DNA of 41,700 bases. Origin: an uncultured bacterium. GTDB lineage: Bacteria; Bacillota; Clostridia; Oscillospirales; CAG-272. Under the pieces are notes generated by a model that ran no database searches, was not told the DNA's origin, and saw only the letters and a program-made list of their open reading frames with translations. Position 1 is the first letter of the stretch. Each line of letters begins with the position of its first letter. This document shows, one piece after another, positions 1 through 7,573 of this stretch. The DNA lies in assembly GCA_949293405.1 (NCBI GenBank), contig CASFDI010000062.1, positions 1-41,700 on the forward strand, read 5' to 3'. The translations under genes were made by a program, and so were the position numbers.

Positions 1-167
1 TGAAAGATTTCCGCTTCGCCTATTTTGACGCCGTACAAGATGCCTTGATTGCCGGGTATGAACAGAATCAGGACTTCTTTGCGCTTCTGCTTGATAACGA
101 CGAAAAGAAGCGGGAACTGATGCAAGTTTTCTTAGAGGATATTTATAAGAAACTTAGAGAGTCATAA
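1..167 (+). CDS. C-terminal end of an unidentified protein (cut by window start)
   Basis: An open frame enters from the left edge and stops at TAA 165-167, giving the last 54 residues of a larger protein. The fragment is acidic and helical, with a stretch ending LEDIYKKLRES. A tail of this kind would suit the C-terminus of a helicase-type protein such as a type I restriction R subunit, but I cannot identify it from so little. Its codons are clearly more AT-rich than those of the genes further right, which hints at a different origin. No gene follows on the same strand for several hundred bases. Confidence 0.5.
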   Translation, partial: KDFRFAYFDAVQDALIAGYEQNQDFFALLLDNDEKKRELMQVFLEDIYKKLRES

Positions 168-711
168 AAGAAGATACAGTACATATAGGAAAGCTCGAAA
201 GGATAGACGATAAAAGAGTACAGGAAGTGAAGATTATCTGTAAGTTGGTAGGCGCGGTAAACATACCGCAATAACAAAAAAATATTCTTAGGGAGAATAA
301 AGATCCCCAAGGATAATTAACACAAACGAAGCGGCATTGTCCACATCTTTTGAAAACATGCCGTAACGGTTTACCGTTTTGTATAAGTATGACATTCAGC
401 ACAAACGGACCTGTTCCCGAACTTTCCGGCACAACAGTAAAGCAGAAAGAACCACAGAAACAATCAGCCGAGGTTTTCCTTACCGCCGGAGAAACGGATG
501 TGAACAACATCCGGTGCGTGATTTACCTGGACCGGGTTTACACCGGCGGTTGGACGGTGGATGCCGGGGAACTGACAGCACAGTTGCCTGACTGTTGATG
601 TTCATCCGGACCTGATCGCCTGACCACCGGTCATCACGGGCGGCAGGCAATCGCATTCCGCTTTTTCTGTTCGGGTGGCCAACTGTTATGGCTCCCTTAT
701 CCGGTCTGACC
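168..711. other. AT-rich intergenic stretch, no convincing gene
   Basis: About 540 bases separate the left-edge gene from the terminator of the next cluster. The first 200 bases are AT-rich. Small hairpins are visible: GCGGTA/TACCGC at 254-269, and ACGGT/ACCGT at 366-377 followed by a short T run, the latter terminator-like on the plus strand. Base composition rises to that of the rest of the window from about 450 onward, so this may be the scar or edge of an acquired segment. I see no tRNA and no direct repeat that would mark an attachment site. Confidence 0.4.
389..598 (+). CDS. Doubtful 69-residue ORF
   Basis: An ATG at 389 opens a frame of 69 residues starting MTFSTNGPVPE and ending at TGA 596-598. 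There is no recognisable ribosome binding site before it. The composition (polar, Thr/Val rich, no membrane segment) looks protein-like rather than random, so it could be a remnant of a longer gene. I do not recognise a family. Listed only because the surrounding region has nothing better. Confidence 0.2.
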   Translation: MTFSTNGPVPELSGTTVKQKEPQKQSAEVFLTAGETDVNNIRCVIYLDRVYTGGWTVDAGELTAQLPDC

Positions 712-755
712 AAAACAGTCCTGCCGTCCGCATTTGCGGACGGCAGGACTGTTTT
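712..755. terminator. Strong terminator hairpin
   Basis: A 21-bp perfect inverted repeat (arms 712-732 and 735-755, 2-base centre) with A residues on one side and T residues on the other, so it can act in both directions. It lies 16 bases beyond the stop of the minus-strand lipoprotein gene and most likely ends that transcript. Confidence 0.85.
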
Positions 756-771
756 CTTACTGATCCCCCGG

Positions 772-1272
772 TCATTCGAGGGAAAATGTCACGGTCACCT
801 CGGCTCCGGTCAGTGCTTCTTTCAGCCCGGCGGGCGTTTCAATCCTGGCGAGTCTGGTAAGGCTCCAGGTGTTTGTATCATAATAAATGGAGATCTGTTT
901 GCCCTGATACAGAATGATATCTCCCGGCTGTGTCCGGATGGTTTCATCATTGCGGGAAAGGGATTGCGGGAGTGTGCCCACCTTTTCAAATCCGCCGTAA
1001 TCCCGCATGGTAATCGTGAGAGGCCCTTGCGTGAGCAAAGAACACAGGTCCTGTGCAGAACTGTTGTTTTCCAGTTCTGCGTAAAAGACCCGGTCTCCCA
1101 CTGTAATTTTCAGGCGCTGGTTTTTCATTTCTGTTCCGGTGCTTTGGTCCTGCGGTTGCTTCTCTTCCGTGCTGTTCACGTCGGAGGGGGCCGTATGGTT
1201 GCCGGCTGCAGAACATCCGGTCAAAAAGAGAAGCATGAATAGCATCAGTAAGAACGGGCGTATCTGTTTCAT
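772..1272 (-). CDS. Cyclophilin-like-fold lipoprotein
   Basis: A 166-residue exported lipoprotein. Residues 1-20 form a lipoprotein signal with lipobox LTGC, Cys20 being the lipidation site. A Ser/Thr/Gln-rich linker (about 21-48) leads to a domain that begins MKNQRLKITVGDR and contains a GDIILYQGKQISIYYD segment. This is the pattern of the small bacterial 'cyclophilin-like fold' family (the DUF family now called Cyclophil_like), whose biochemical role is unclear. The ATG overlaps the stop of the hydrolase upstream by four bases (ATGA), so the two are translationally coupled. A longer reading of the same frame only adds out-of-frame hydrolase sequence. In gut anaerobes this domain often travels with hydrolases, flavodoxins and LysR regulators, as remembered from other genomes. 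Confidence 0.8.
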   Translation of the reverse strand: MKQIRPFLLMLFMLLFLTGCSAAGNHTAPSDVNSTEEKQPQDQSTGTEMKNQRLKITVGDRVFYAELENNSSAQDLCSLLTQGPLTITMRDYGGFEKVGTLPQSLSRNDETIRTQPGDIILYQGKQISIYYDTNTWSLTRLARIETPAGLKEALTGAEVTVTFSLE

Positions 1273-2258
1273 TGGTCGCCTCCGTCCTGTGCGGGCATAT
1301 ATTTGCACAGAAATTGCGTCATCCGGTCGAAGGGAATGATGTCGGTCCGGTCGTAAAGGTCGGTATGAACAGCCCCCGGAATCAGAAGCAATTCCTTGTT
1401 GTCCCCGTGGAGAGCTTTGAATACATCTTTGCTGAAATAGCAGGAATGCGCCTGTTCTCCGTGGATCAGCAGCACCGCGCTGCGGATCTCTCCACTGTAG
1501 TGCAGCAGGGGCATATTGAGAAAAGAAAGTGCGGAGGTAACATTCCAACCATGGTTGGAATTGAGAGAGCGCGGATGGTATCCGCGTTTTGTTTTATAGT
1601 AATCGTAATATGCTTTTACAAAATCGGGGGCATCACCGGGCAACGGATCCACAACACCGCCCGCACGCGCATAGGTTCCGCTGCAGAAATCGGCGGTGCG
1701 TTGGGCGCTCAGTGCTTTCCTCTTTTCATATCTGGACGATTCGCTGTCTTCGGCATCAAAATATCCGTTGGCAGTGACGCGGGACATGTCGTACATGGTA
1801 GAAGCGATGGTTGCTTTGATCCGGGTATCTACTGCCGCCGCATTCAGGGCCATACCCCCCCATCCGCAGATGCCGATGACTCCGATGCGTTCCGGATCCG
1901 CTTGTTTGTGAGCTGAGAGGAAATCGACGGCGGCTTCCATATCTTCCGTGTTGATGTCCGGGGAAGCCACATTTCGCGGGAATCCTCCGCTTTCTCCCGT
2001 AAAGGAAGGATCAAATGCAACCGTGAGGAATCCCCGTTCTGCCATGGCCTGCGCATATAATCCGGAGGCCTGCTCTTTTACCGCGCCGAACGGGCCGCAT
2101 ACTGCCAGGGCAGGGAGCCTTCCCTCTGCATCGCGCGGAATGTAGACATCGGCAGTCAGGGGGATGCCGTAACGGTTGTGAAAGGTGGTTTTGCTGTGTT
2201 TTACACGGTCGCTTGCAGGAAAAGTTTTATCCCATTCCGTGGTGGTGCTGGTATTCAT
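1269..2258 (-). CDS. Alpha/beta hydrolase, dienelactone-hydrolase-like
   Basis: A 329-residue alpha/beta-hydrolase. It has an oxyanion-side stretch (ALAVCGPFGAVKEQ), a nucleophile elbow GICGWGG near residue 131 and a late histidine in GAVHTDLYD near residue 300. The elbow carries Cys rather than Ser (G-x-C-x-G), as in dienelactone hydrolases, so a thiol nucleophile is likely. The substrate cannot be predicted. Two ATGs lie close together at 2264 and 2258; the site AAAGGAG sits about 8 bases before the second and only about 2 before the first, so I prefer 2258. There is no signal peptide, so it is cytoplasmic, unlike the lipoprotein encoded right after it. Confidence 0.8.
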   Translation of the reverse strand: MNTSTTTEWDKTFPASDRVKHSKTTFHNRYGIPLTADVYIPRDAEGRLPALAVCGPFGAVKEQASGLYAQAMAERGFLTVAFDPSFTGESGGFPRNVASPDINTEDMEAAVDFLSAHKQADPERIGVIGICGWGGMALNAAAVDTRIKATIASTMYDMSRVTANGYFDAEDSESSRYEKRKALSAQRTADFCSGTYARAGGVVDPLPGDAPDFVKAYYDYYKTKRGYHPRSLNSNHGWNVTSALSFLNMPLLHYSGEIRSAVLLIHGEQAHSCYFSKDVFKALHGDNKELLLIPGAVHTDLYDRTDIIPFDRMTQFLCKYMPAQDGGDQ

Positions 2259-2389
2259 ATGCATTTCTCCTTTATTCTGTTATTTGCAGGACAGATATTT
2301 CATTTTGCGTGGCTCCTTTGGATATCGCGCTCGCTTTTCCGCGCAGACTGCAGAAATGGTCCGTGACGGATTGCTTCAGAAACGCTCCT

Positions 2390-2407
2390 CCGCAGGGATG
2401 CCTGCGG
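2390..2407. terminator. Small hairpin after the acetyltransferase gene
   Basis: CCGCAGG/CCTGCGG arms with a 4-base loop lie 20 bases beyond the stop of the minus-strand acetyltransferase gene. There is no good T run, so termination would be weak and read-through into the hydrolase and lipoprotein genes is plausible. Confidence 0.35.
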
Positions 2408-2426
2408 TGCCATCACGCCGGGCAGG

Positions 2427-3011
2427 TTATACCGGGGCGGGCGTTTCGTCAACAGATCCGATCACAGTGGCAGGGACCCCACCTACCACAGTCTTTGCGG
2501 CAACATTCTTGGTCACAACTGCGCCCGCGGCAACAATCGCGCCGTCCCCGATGCTCACGCCCGGCAGGATCGTGGCACTGGCGCCGATCCAGACATCTTG
2601 TCCGATATGAATGGGGGCAGGCAACAGGTTTTTCCGTTGCTCGGGGGAGCGGGCATGGTTCAGCGTGGCAAGCACGACATGATGTCCGATCAGGGTACCG
2701 TCTCCGATGGTGATTCCTCCCTGATCCTGAAATTTACAACCCATATTGATGAAGACATGCTTGCCCACGGTGATATTTTTCCCGCAGTCGGTGTAAAAGG
2801 GCGGAAACAGGGAAAAGGTTTCGTCTACCGGTTTTCCGATCAGTTCGGAAAATATGGCACGCACTTCTTCCGGTTCATGGTAGCATCCGTTCAGCCGGGC
2901 GGTAAGCCGCAGAGCCTGTTGACTGATGCGGTGCATATAACGGTGTACCTCGCTGTCTGCCGTGACCGGTTCACCGCTGTTCATATGTCTGAGAAATTCG
3001 CAGAGATCCAT
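2427..3011 (-). CDS. Sugar O-acetyltransferase (maltose/galactoside acetyltransferase family)
   Basis: A 194-residue protein transferring acetyl from acetyl-CoA to a sugar hydroxyl. Residues 1-55 are the helical N-terminal region of the maltose-acetyltransferase group ([16 protein letters not shown]). The rest is a left-handed beta-helix of hexapeptide repeats ([35 protein letters not shown]), with the likely catalytic His in the stretch [13 protein letters not shown]. The usual family length is 185-205. I start at ATG 3011, which has AAGGAG six bases upstream; a longer reading adds 16 hydrophobic residues not typical of the family. It is divergent from the LysR gene and lies upstream of the hydrolase and lipoprotein genes on the same strand, so the three may share a transcript. 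Confidence 0.88.
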   Translation of the reverse strand: MDLCEFLRHMNSGEPVTADSEVHRYMHRISQQALRLTARLNGCYHEPEEVRAIFSELIGKPVDETFSLFPPFYTDCGKNITVGKHVFINMGCKFQDQGGITIGDGTLIGHHVVLATLNHARSPEQRKNLLPAPIHIGQDVWIGASATILPGVSIGDGAIVAAGAVVTKNVAAKTVVGGVPATVIGSVDETPAPV

Positions 3012-3030
3012 AGATACTCCTTTCATGAAC

Positions 3031-3059
3031 AGTGTACCACCAAAGAGCAAAAATAGCAA
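3031..3059 (-). promoter_or_regulatory. Promoter of the acetyltransferase gene
   Basis: Minus strand TTGCTA, 17 bases, TACACT. It starts a very short leader carrying the AAGGAG of the acetyltransferase gene. Confidence 0.55.
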
Positions 3060-3086
3060 ATACTTATATCGGATACCTTTCCATGC

Positions 3087-3115
3087 TTTACAACTATGGG
3101 AAACGGTGCTATACT
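3087..3115 (+). promoter_or_regulatory. Promoter of the LysR gene
   Basis: TTTACA, 17-base spacer, TATACT; a second TATACT follows at 3119-3124. It lies in the 144-base gap shared with the divergent acetyltransferase promoter, the normal place for a LysR regulator to bind and control both. Confidence 0.65.
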
Positions 3116-3155
3116 AGCTATACTATCAGTACAGAGGACAAAATGGGGGACCGTT

Positions 3156-4052
3156 ATGGAGCTGAGAGTATTACAGTATTTTCTCGCCGTTTCAAGGGAA
3201 CAGAGCATTTCCGGTGCCGCGCGGGTGCTGCATCTGACGCAGCCCACGCTTTCCAGGCAACTGAAGGAGCTGGAACAGGAGCTGAATAAACAGTTGCTGA
3301 TCCGCGGCAACCGGACGGTGACACTGACCGAAGAAGGAATGCTGCTGCGCAAACGCGCAGAAGAAATCCTGCATCTGGCCGAAAAAACCCGCACAGAAAT
3401 ACGCCTGTCAGATAAGACGGTTCGAGGGCGGGTCAGTATCGGAGCGGGCGAAACCGACGGGGTGCGTCTGATTGCGCGCAGTGCCGTCAGACTGCGGAAG
3501 ATCTGGCCGCAGGTGTATGTGGATGTGATCAGCGGCGATGCGGGTGATGTCTGTGAACGCCTGGATAAAGGGCTCCTGGATTTCGGCATTCTTCTGGGGG
3601 ATATTGACCGGACAAAATACCGGTATATGACTTTGCCGGCAAAAGATGTATGGGGGATTCTGATGCGGCGCGACTGTGCTCTGGCGCTGAGGGAAAGCGT
3701 CCGCCCCTGCGATCTGTGGGATCTTCCGCTGATACTCTCCCGTCAGGCCGAGCGGGAAAGCAGTCTGTATCGCTGGCTGCAGAAAGAACCGGCAGAACTG
3801 AATGTGGTCGCCACCTATAATCTGATTTACAATGCTTCTCTGATGGTAGATGAAGGCTTGGGATATGCTTTTGCACTGGATAAGCTGATCAATACGACTG
3901 CAAGCCGTTTGTGTTTTTGCCCGCTGGAACCGCGTCTGGAGCTTACGATGTCGCTGGTATGGAAGAAAGATCAGGTGTTTTCCCGGGCGGCAGAAGCATT
4001 CCTGCATGCCGTACAGCAGGAGCAGGCGTCGGAGTTGCCTGTTGCGGATTAA
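3156..4052 (+). CDS. LysR-family transcriptional regulator
   Basis: A 298-residue LysR-type regulator. Residues 1-60 are the winged helix-turn-helix (ISGAARVLHLTQPTLSRQLK, then a wing with NRTVTLTEEG). About 90-290 is the two-lobed effector-binding domain. I start at ATG 3156, after GGGGGA; an in-frame extension upstream has no family similarity. It is transcribed away from the acetyltransferase-hydrolase-lipoprotein set, and LysR proteins usually control the divergent neighbour, so this set is its likely target. The effector is unknown. Confidence 0.92.
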   Translation: MELRVLQYFLAVSREQSISGAARVLHLTQPTLSRQLKELEQELNKQLLIRGNRTVTLTEEGMLLRKRAEEILHLAEKTRTEIRLSDKTVRGRVSIGAGETDGVRLIARSAVRLRKIWPQVYVDVISGDAGDVCERLDKGLLDFGILLGDIDRTKYRYMTLPAKDVWGILMRRDCALALRESVRPCDLWDLPLILSRQAERESSLYRWLQKEPAELNVVATYNLIYNASLMVDEGLGYAFALDKLINTTASRLCFCPLEPRLELTMSLVWKKDQVFSRAAEAFLHAVQQEQASELPVAD

Positions 4053-4055
4053 AAG

Positions 4056-4093
4056 AAGAAGCCCTTTCCGCATGCATGCGGAAAGGGCTTCTT
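4056..4093. terminator. Bidirectional terminator between lysR and manA
   Basis: A 15-bp perfect stem (4056-4070 with 4079-4093) around an 8-base loop, flanked by A residues on the left and T residues on the right. The genes converge here, so it can serve both. Confidence 0.85.
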
Positions 4094-4158
4094 TCAGGCT
4101 GAAAACCGGGCGCTGTGCGGAAAAGCCATACGCAGTTGACGCCCGGGCAGGAGGAGTG

Positions 4159-5262
4159 TTATTCTGCGGGGGGTTCACATATCAGAATCTGCAGGGGGGT
4201 ATTTCCGGTGGATTGCCAGCACAGGGAAGCTGCAGCCGCAGGAGCAAACAGAAAATCCCCTTGTCGGACCGTCATGCTCCGGTCGCCGCAGTTGATGATC
4301 CCCTCGCCCGTGCTGATGACTATGGAACAGAACCGTGCAGGCTTGTCCTGCCGGCAGGTGCGGGGAACGGTCAGTTTTTTCATGCCGAACAGACGGGTCT
4401 GCTCCTGCCCGATGAGGATGGTTTCGGTCGCGCCGTCTGCCAGCGGTATGTGCCGGGACGGGATACGCCAGCGGCGCAGGGTCTGCTCTTCGGACAGTCC
4501 GTCATAGTGAAAGCAGTCAAACAGCCGGTCAAATCCTGCTCCCTGATGAATGAGCCGGTCATCGATTACTGCGCCTGACGGAGTAGTGCGCTCGGTACGG
4601 AATGTGAAATCGGTCGGTTCCTGCACTTCCAGCAGCAGGCAACCGGCTCCGATCGCATGCGGCACGCCTCCTTCAATCAGGAACACATCCCCTGCCTGCA
4701 CAGGAATTTTATGTAACGCATTCAGCATGCCCGGGATATCCTGCCGTACAAACAGATCCCGCCACCGGTCTTGCGTGATGCCCGGGCGGAACCCGAAGTA
4801 GACGCACGGCGTCTCACCGTTTACCGCGCGTCCGCCCAGAATATACCATGCTTCGGTTTTCCCGTATTCTGAGTGCAGCACTTCCTTTGCAAAACGGCGG
4901 TCGGGATGCACCTGCAGGGTCAGCCGCTCGCAGGAGTCGATGATTTTTGAAAGGACGCCCATCTCCGGGCCGAACCGGCGCACATGCTCTGTGCCCAGAT
5001 AGCCGATCGGGTCGTCCCGGATCAGATCAGCCAGCAGCGGAGCCTGACACTCTTCGGTGATGACCCGGCTGAGTCCCTCATCCTGAATATGTTCTCTGCC
5101 GGGATTGCGCGCGCGGACAGTCGAGGCAATCCAGGCCTCGGGCCTGTCTCCGTCGGCAGGATCGGAGGCACCCTGCCAGCGTTCCAGCTCCGCTCCTCCC
5201 CTGTAGGTGCGCCATACGCGGGTGGGGGTCAGTTTCAGAATCTGTCGGGGTGTTATCTGCAT
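4159..5262 (-). CDS. manA: Mannose-6-phosphate isomerase, class I
   Basis: A 367-residue cupin-type zinc enzyme interconverting mannose 6-phosphate and fructose 6-phosphate. The metal site is visible: LQVHPDR (Gln117, His119), KTEAWYIL (Glu137) and VPHAIGAG (His202). It is somewhat longer than the 315-residue Bacillus ManA, with a C-terminal cupin-like extension (TGEGIINCGDRSMTVRQGD). A C-terminal region of this type is common in clostridial relatives. The start at 5262 follows GAGGAG by a normal distance. It has its own promoter and shares a terminator with lysR, so it is a one-gene transcript. With the arabinofuranosidase and epimerase elsewhere in the window it fits a carbohydrate-using lifestyle. 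Confidence 0.9.
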   Translation of the reverse strand: MQITPRQILKLTPTRVWRTYRGGAELERWQGASDPADGDRPEAWIASTVRARNPGREHIQDEGLSRVITEECQAPLLADLIRDDPIGYLGTEHVRRFGPEMGVLSKIIDSCERLTLQVHPDRRFAKEVLHSEYGKTEAWYILGGRAVNGETPCVYFGFRPGITQDRWRDLFVRQDIPGMLNALHKIPVQAGDVFLIEGGVPHAIGAGCLLLEVQEPTDFTFRTERTTPSGAVIDDRLIHQGAGFDRLFDCFHYDGLSEEQTLRRWRIPSRHIPLADGATETILIGQEQTRLFGMKKLTVPRTCRQDKPARFCSIVISTGEGIINCGDRSMTVRQGDFLFAPAAAASLCWQSTGNTPLQILICEPPAE

Positions 5263-5295
5263 GATGGTCTCCTCTCGGTATTCGGATGCGTCTTT

Positions 5296-5324
5296 ATGCT
5301 ATCACGGAGTATCGGTTTTGTCAA
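5296..5324 (-). promoter_or_regulatory. Promoter of manA
   Basis: Minus strand TTGACA, 17-base spacer, TAGCAT, about 35 bases before the manA start codon. Confidence 0.6.
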
Positions 5325-5463
5325 TTGCTTTTTGGTTGCAGATGCTTTTTTGTAGTTATTAATATTATATAATCAAAACAAAGAAATTGATATTTTGTAA
5401 CGGTGATGTGTTCGAAATATGGAAAAAAACATCGCAAAATATAATAAAAAATGAAAAATAGAT
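5325..5463. other. AT-rich spacer between manA and padR promoters
   Basis: A strikingly AT-rich stretch with several A tracts (for example around 5420-5460) between two divergent promoters. I see no gene. The A tracts would bend the DNA and may act as an UP-like element for the padR promoter just downstream. Confidence 0.45.
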
Positions 5464-5492
5464 TTGACAATTTCTCATCTATATGGTATAAT
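5464..5492 (+). promoter_or_regulatory. Consensus promoter of padR
   Basis: Perfect TTGACA (5464-5469), 17-base spacer, perfect TATAAT (5487-5492). Transcription would start near 5499, leaving a leader of about 145 bases. An 8-bp palindrome ACTATAGT just downstream (about 5515-5522) could be an operator for autoregulation. A weaker TATAAT occurs at 5614-5619. Confidence 0.75.
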
Positions 5493-5644
5493 ATGGATTG
5501 ATTGACGGATAACTACTATAGTTTAGCGGAGTAATGTGTCGGTCTGGTGCCGCTCACGGCTTCAGCGCGTCATATAGAAACAGTGCGGATGTCGTGCCTG
5601 CTGTTTCAACTGTTATAATTTGCGATACAGAAGAAGGTGAAAAG

Positions 5645-6001
5645 ATGAGATCACTTGAAGACGTTCAGGAAAATCTGCGCCGTGGATTTATTGACTTGAT
5701 GATTCTTTCGCTGTTGGCACGCGAGGATATGTACGGTTATCAGCTGAATCAGGAAATTGAGAAGCGTACCAAAGGGAAAATGGTATTGCTGGTGGGTTCC
5801 ATGTACAGTCCCCTGCGCCGCATGATTGAAAACAAAGAAGTCACCGAACGCCGTGAAATGGCAGGCGCGCGCCGCTTCCGCATTTACTATCATATTGAAG
5901 CTCCCGGACTGGAGTATCTGAATATGCTCATTCACGAGTATCATCAGATGACACAGAGTCTGGATCTTCTGATTGAACCTTTGGAAGCTGAACGGGACTG
6001 A
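5645..6001 (+). CDS. PadR-family transcriptional regulator
   Basis: A 118-residue PadR-type winged-helix protein. The core is LRRGFIDLMILSLLAREDMYGYQLNQEI (a family hallmark, helices 1-2), followed by a wing (VGSMYSPLRRMIENKEVTERR) and a C-terminal dimerisation helix. PadR proteins usually repress a nearby transporter or stress gene and their own gene. I start at ATG 5645 after GAAGGTGA; a longer reading from 5534 adds 37 residues without family character. The sulfatase-maturase gene follows on the same strand after 74 bases that contain a hairpin. No transporter typical of PadR targets adjoins it. Confidence 0.9.
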   Translation: MRSLEDVQENLRRGFIDLMILSLLAREDMYGYQLNQEIEKRTKGKMVLLVGSMYSPLRRMIENKEVTERREMAGARRFRIYYHIEAPGLEYLNMLIHEYHQMTQSLDLLIEPLEAERD

Positions 6002-6026
6002 GCACGGAAATAAATGAAAGTTGGCA

Positions 6027-6051
6027 GGGGGAGTTCTTGAAGAACCCCCCC
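6027..6051 (+). terminator. GC-rich hairpin between padR and the maturase gene
   Basis: A run of G plus GTTCTT pairs with AAGAAC plus a run of C (one bulged A). No T run follows, so it may only attenuate or protect RNA rather than stop transcription. Confidence 0.4.
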
Positions 6052-6075
6052 TACAGTTTGTCGGGGGAGGGGACT

Positions 6076-7197
6076 ATGCCACCGCTCTATATGCTGATTA
6101 AACCTGCATCGGGACAGTGCAATCTGCGCTGCCGGTATTGCTTTTACCGGGATCTGACCGAAAAACGGGAGGTCGCATCCTACGGGATCATGGAGGTCTC
6201 CACCTTGGAACAGGTAATCCGTAAGACGCTTGAAACGGCAGAAGGAGCCTGTACATTTGCTTATCAGGGCGGAGAACCCACCTTGGCAGGCCTGTCCTTT
6301 TTCAAAGAATCGGTCCGCCTGCAGAATCTGTATAACCGCAGGGGTATCACGGTTCACAACGCTCTTCAGACCAACGGCATGCTGCTCAACCATGAATGGG
6401 CGCACTTTCTGGCGGAAAACCGTTTTCTGGTAGGGGTTTCGCTGGACGGAACATCCCGCATTCACGATGAATGGCGTCGGGACGGAACGGGGGAGGGGAC
6501 TTTCACCCAGGTCATGCAGGGCATCCGGTGCCTGCGGCAGGCAAAGGCGGAGTTCAATATCCTGACTGTACTTCATGCCGGCAACGCACGCCGTATCCGG
6601 GAGATCTACCGGTATTTCAAGGCGCAGTCTTTCCGGCATCTGCAGTTTATCCCCTGCCTCGACCCCTTGGGGGATACGCCCGGCGGGGAACCATACTCTC
6701 TGACCCCTGCGGCATACGGGGAGTGCCTGTGCACCCTGTTTGATCTCTGGTATGCGGATTTGTGCGCCGGGGAAGAAGTGCATATCCGCCATTTTGAGAA
6801 TTATGTGGAGATGTTGCTGGGATACCCCCCTGAATCCTGCGGAATGAGCGGGGTATGCGGGATGCAGTATGTTGTGGAGGCAGACGGTGCGGTCTATCCG
6901 TGTGACTTTTATGTCACGGACCGATACAGGTTGGGAAATCTCTGTACCGATTCCTTTGCCGATCTTGACCGGGTACGCGCAGAAAACCGGTTCGTCACCG
7001 AATCAACCGTGTCCGATCCGGCGTGCAGGGACTGCTTCTGCCGTGCGCTGTGCCGCGGCGGATGCAAACGCTACCGGGAACCGCGGATCGGGGACGCTCT
7101 GCAGCGCAATCTGTACTGTGAATCGTACCGCCGGTTTTTCGCTTATGCCGGAGACCGACTGGAATATCTGGCGCGCCGGATCAGACGCGCCCGTTAA
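6076..7197 (+). CDS. Anaerobic sulfatase-maturating enzyme (radical SAM/SPASM)
   Basis: A 373-residue radical SAM enzyme that oxidises the active-site Cys or Ser of sulfatases to formylglycine without oxygen. The first 4Fe-4S cluster motif is Cys15-x3-Cys19-x2-Cys22. A C-terminal SPASM region carries at least eight further cysteines for two auxiliary clusters (CGMSGVCGMQYVVEADG, then CRDCFCRALCRGGCKRY). The proposed catalytic Asp is present as Asp277 in YPCDFYV, the same number as in the Clostridium perfringens enzyme. The start ATG 6076 follows GGGGAGGGG. No sulfatase gene lies in this window, so the partner must be elsewhere, or the substrate is a different peptide. It follows padR and may be co-transcribed with it. 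Confidence 0.9.
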   Translation: MPPLYMLIKPASGQCNLRCRYCFYRDLTEKREVASYGIMEVSTLEQVIRKTLETAEGACTFAYQGGEPTLAGLSFFKESVRLQNLYNRRGITVHNALQTNGMLLNHEWAHFLAENRFLVGVSLDGTSRIHDEWRRDGTGEGTFTQVMQGIRCLRQAKAEFNILTVLHAGNARRIREIYRYFKAQSFRHLQFIPCLDPLGDTPGGEPYSLTPAAYGECLCTLFDLWYADLCAGEEVHIRHFENYVEMLLGYPPESCGMSGVCGMQYVVEADGAVYPCDFYVTDRYRLGNLCTDSFADLDRVRAENRFVTESTVSDPACRDCFCRALCRGGCKRYREPRIGDALQRNLYCESYRRFFAYAGDRLEYLARRIRRAR

Positions 7198-7215
7198 GCC
7201 CGTTAAAGCCTGTTA

Positions 7216-7248
7216 AAGATGCCCGCAGGAAGCACCTGCGGGCATCTT
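7216..7248. terminator. Terminator shared by the maturase and spoVM genes
   Basis: A 14-bp perfect stem (7216-7229 with 7235-7248) between two converging genes. Short T-rich tails flank it, better on the minus-strand side. Confidence 0.75.
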
Positions 7249-7250
7249 GC

Positions 7251-7331
7251 TCATGCTCCCTTCCCAATGCCGAAAAACCGTTTGAGCAGCGGGCGGAACA
7301 GGCGCGGGGACCTGATAATCACAATTTTCAT
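7251..7331 (-). CDS. spoVM: Stage V sporulation protein M (26 residues)
   Basis: A 26-residue peptide beginning MKIVIIRSPRLF and ending KRFFGIGKGA. It has the exact length of Bacillus subtilis SpoVM and the same pattern: basic/hydrophobic N-terminus, Pro9, an amphipathic helix with alternating Leu/Phe and Arg/Lys, and a Gly near residue 21. SpoVM binds the convex membrane of the developing forespore and recruits the coat ATPase SpoIVA. The start has AAGGAAGG upstream at about nine bases. A longer reading of the frame exists but the leading part has no protein character and crosses a strong hairpin. It lies downstream of alaS on the same strand, separated by a terminator. Because it is so short, homology search is the deciding test. 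Confidence 0.8.
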   Translation of the reverse strand: MKIVIIRSPRLFRPLLKRFFGIGKGA

Positions 7332-7363
7332 AACAGCAAACCTTCCTTCCGGTCTCTGTTCCC

Positions 7364-7371
7364 AGTATATG
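7364..7371 (-). promoter_or_regulatory. Possible sigma-E type -10 element before spoVM
   Basis: Minus strand CATATACT matches seven of eight positions of the mother-cell sigma-E -10 consensus (CATACAMT) and sits about 32 bases before the spoVM start codon. I do not find a matching -35 ATA element at the right distance, so this is tentative. Confidence 0.3.
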
Positions 7372-7452
7372 CGGGCAATATTCCTGCCGTTCCCGGACGG
7401 CACCCCCGGAAAGAAAGCGGTTTTGTTTACCGCCTGCCGGTCTGAACCGACA

Positions 7453-7502
7453 AGCACCCCCTGCAGCGTGCGCATTGCGGCGCACACGCTGCAGGGGGTG
7501 CT
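7453..7502. terminator. Long hairpin downstream of alaS
   Basis: An 18-bp perfect stem (7453-7470 with 7485-7502) around a GC-rich loop, 72 bases beyond the alaS stop. There is no strong T run, but the stem is long enough to end or protect the alaS transcript and isolates spoVM from it. Confidence 0.6.
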
Positions 7503-7573
7503 GTATTTTCCGGAGACCGGTTTTGATTGTGCAGGCCCACAGCCCTTCCCGGGAATCTCCACCAGGGGTCCGT

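Noticed and set aside
5534..5644. An earlier start for the PadR protein, adding 37 residues
   Set aside because: The extra segment lacks family similarity and the ribosome site is too close to that ATG; ATG 5645 has a well-placed site and gives the normal PadR N-terminus.
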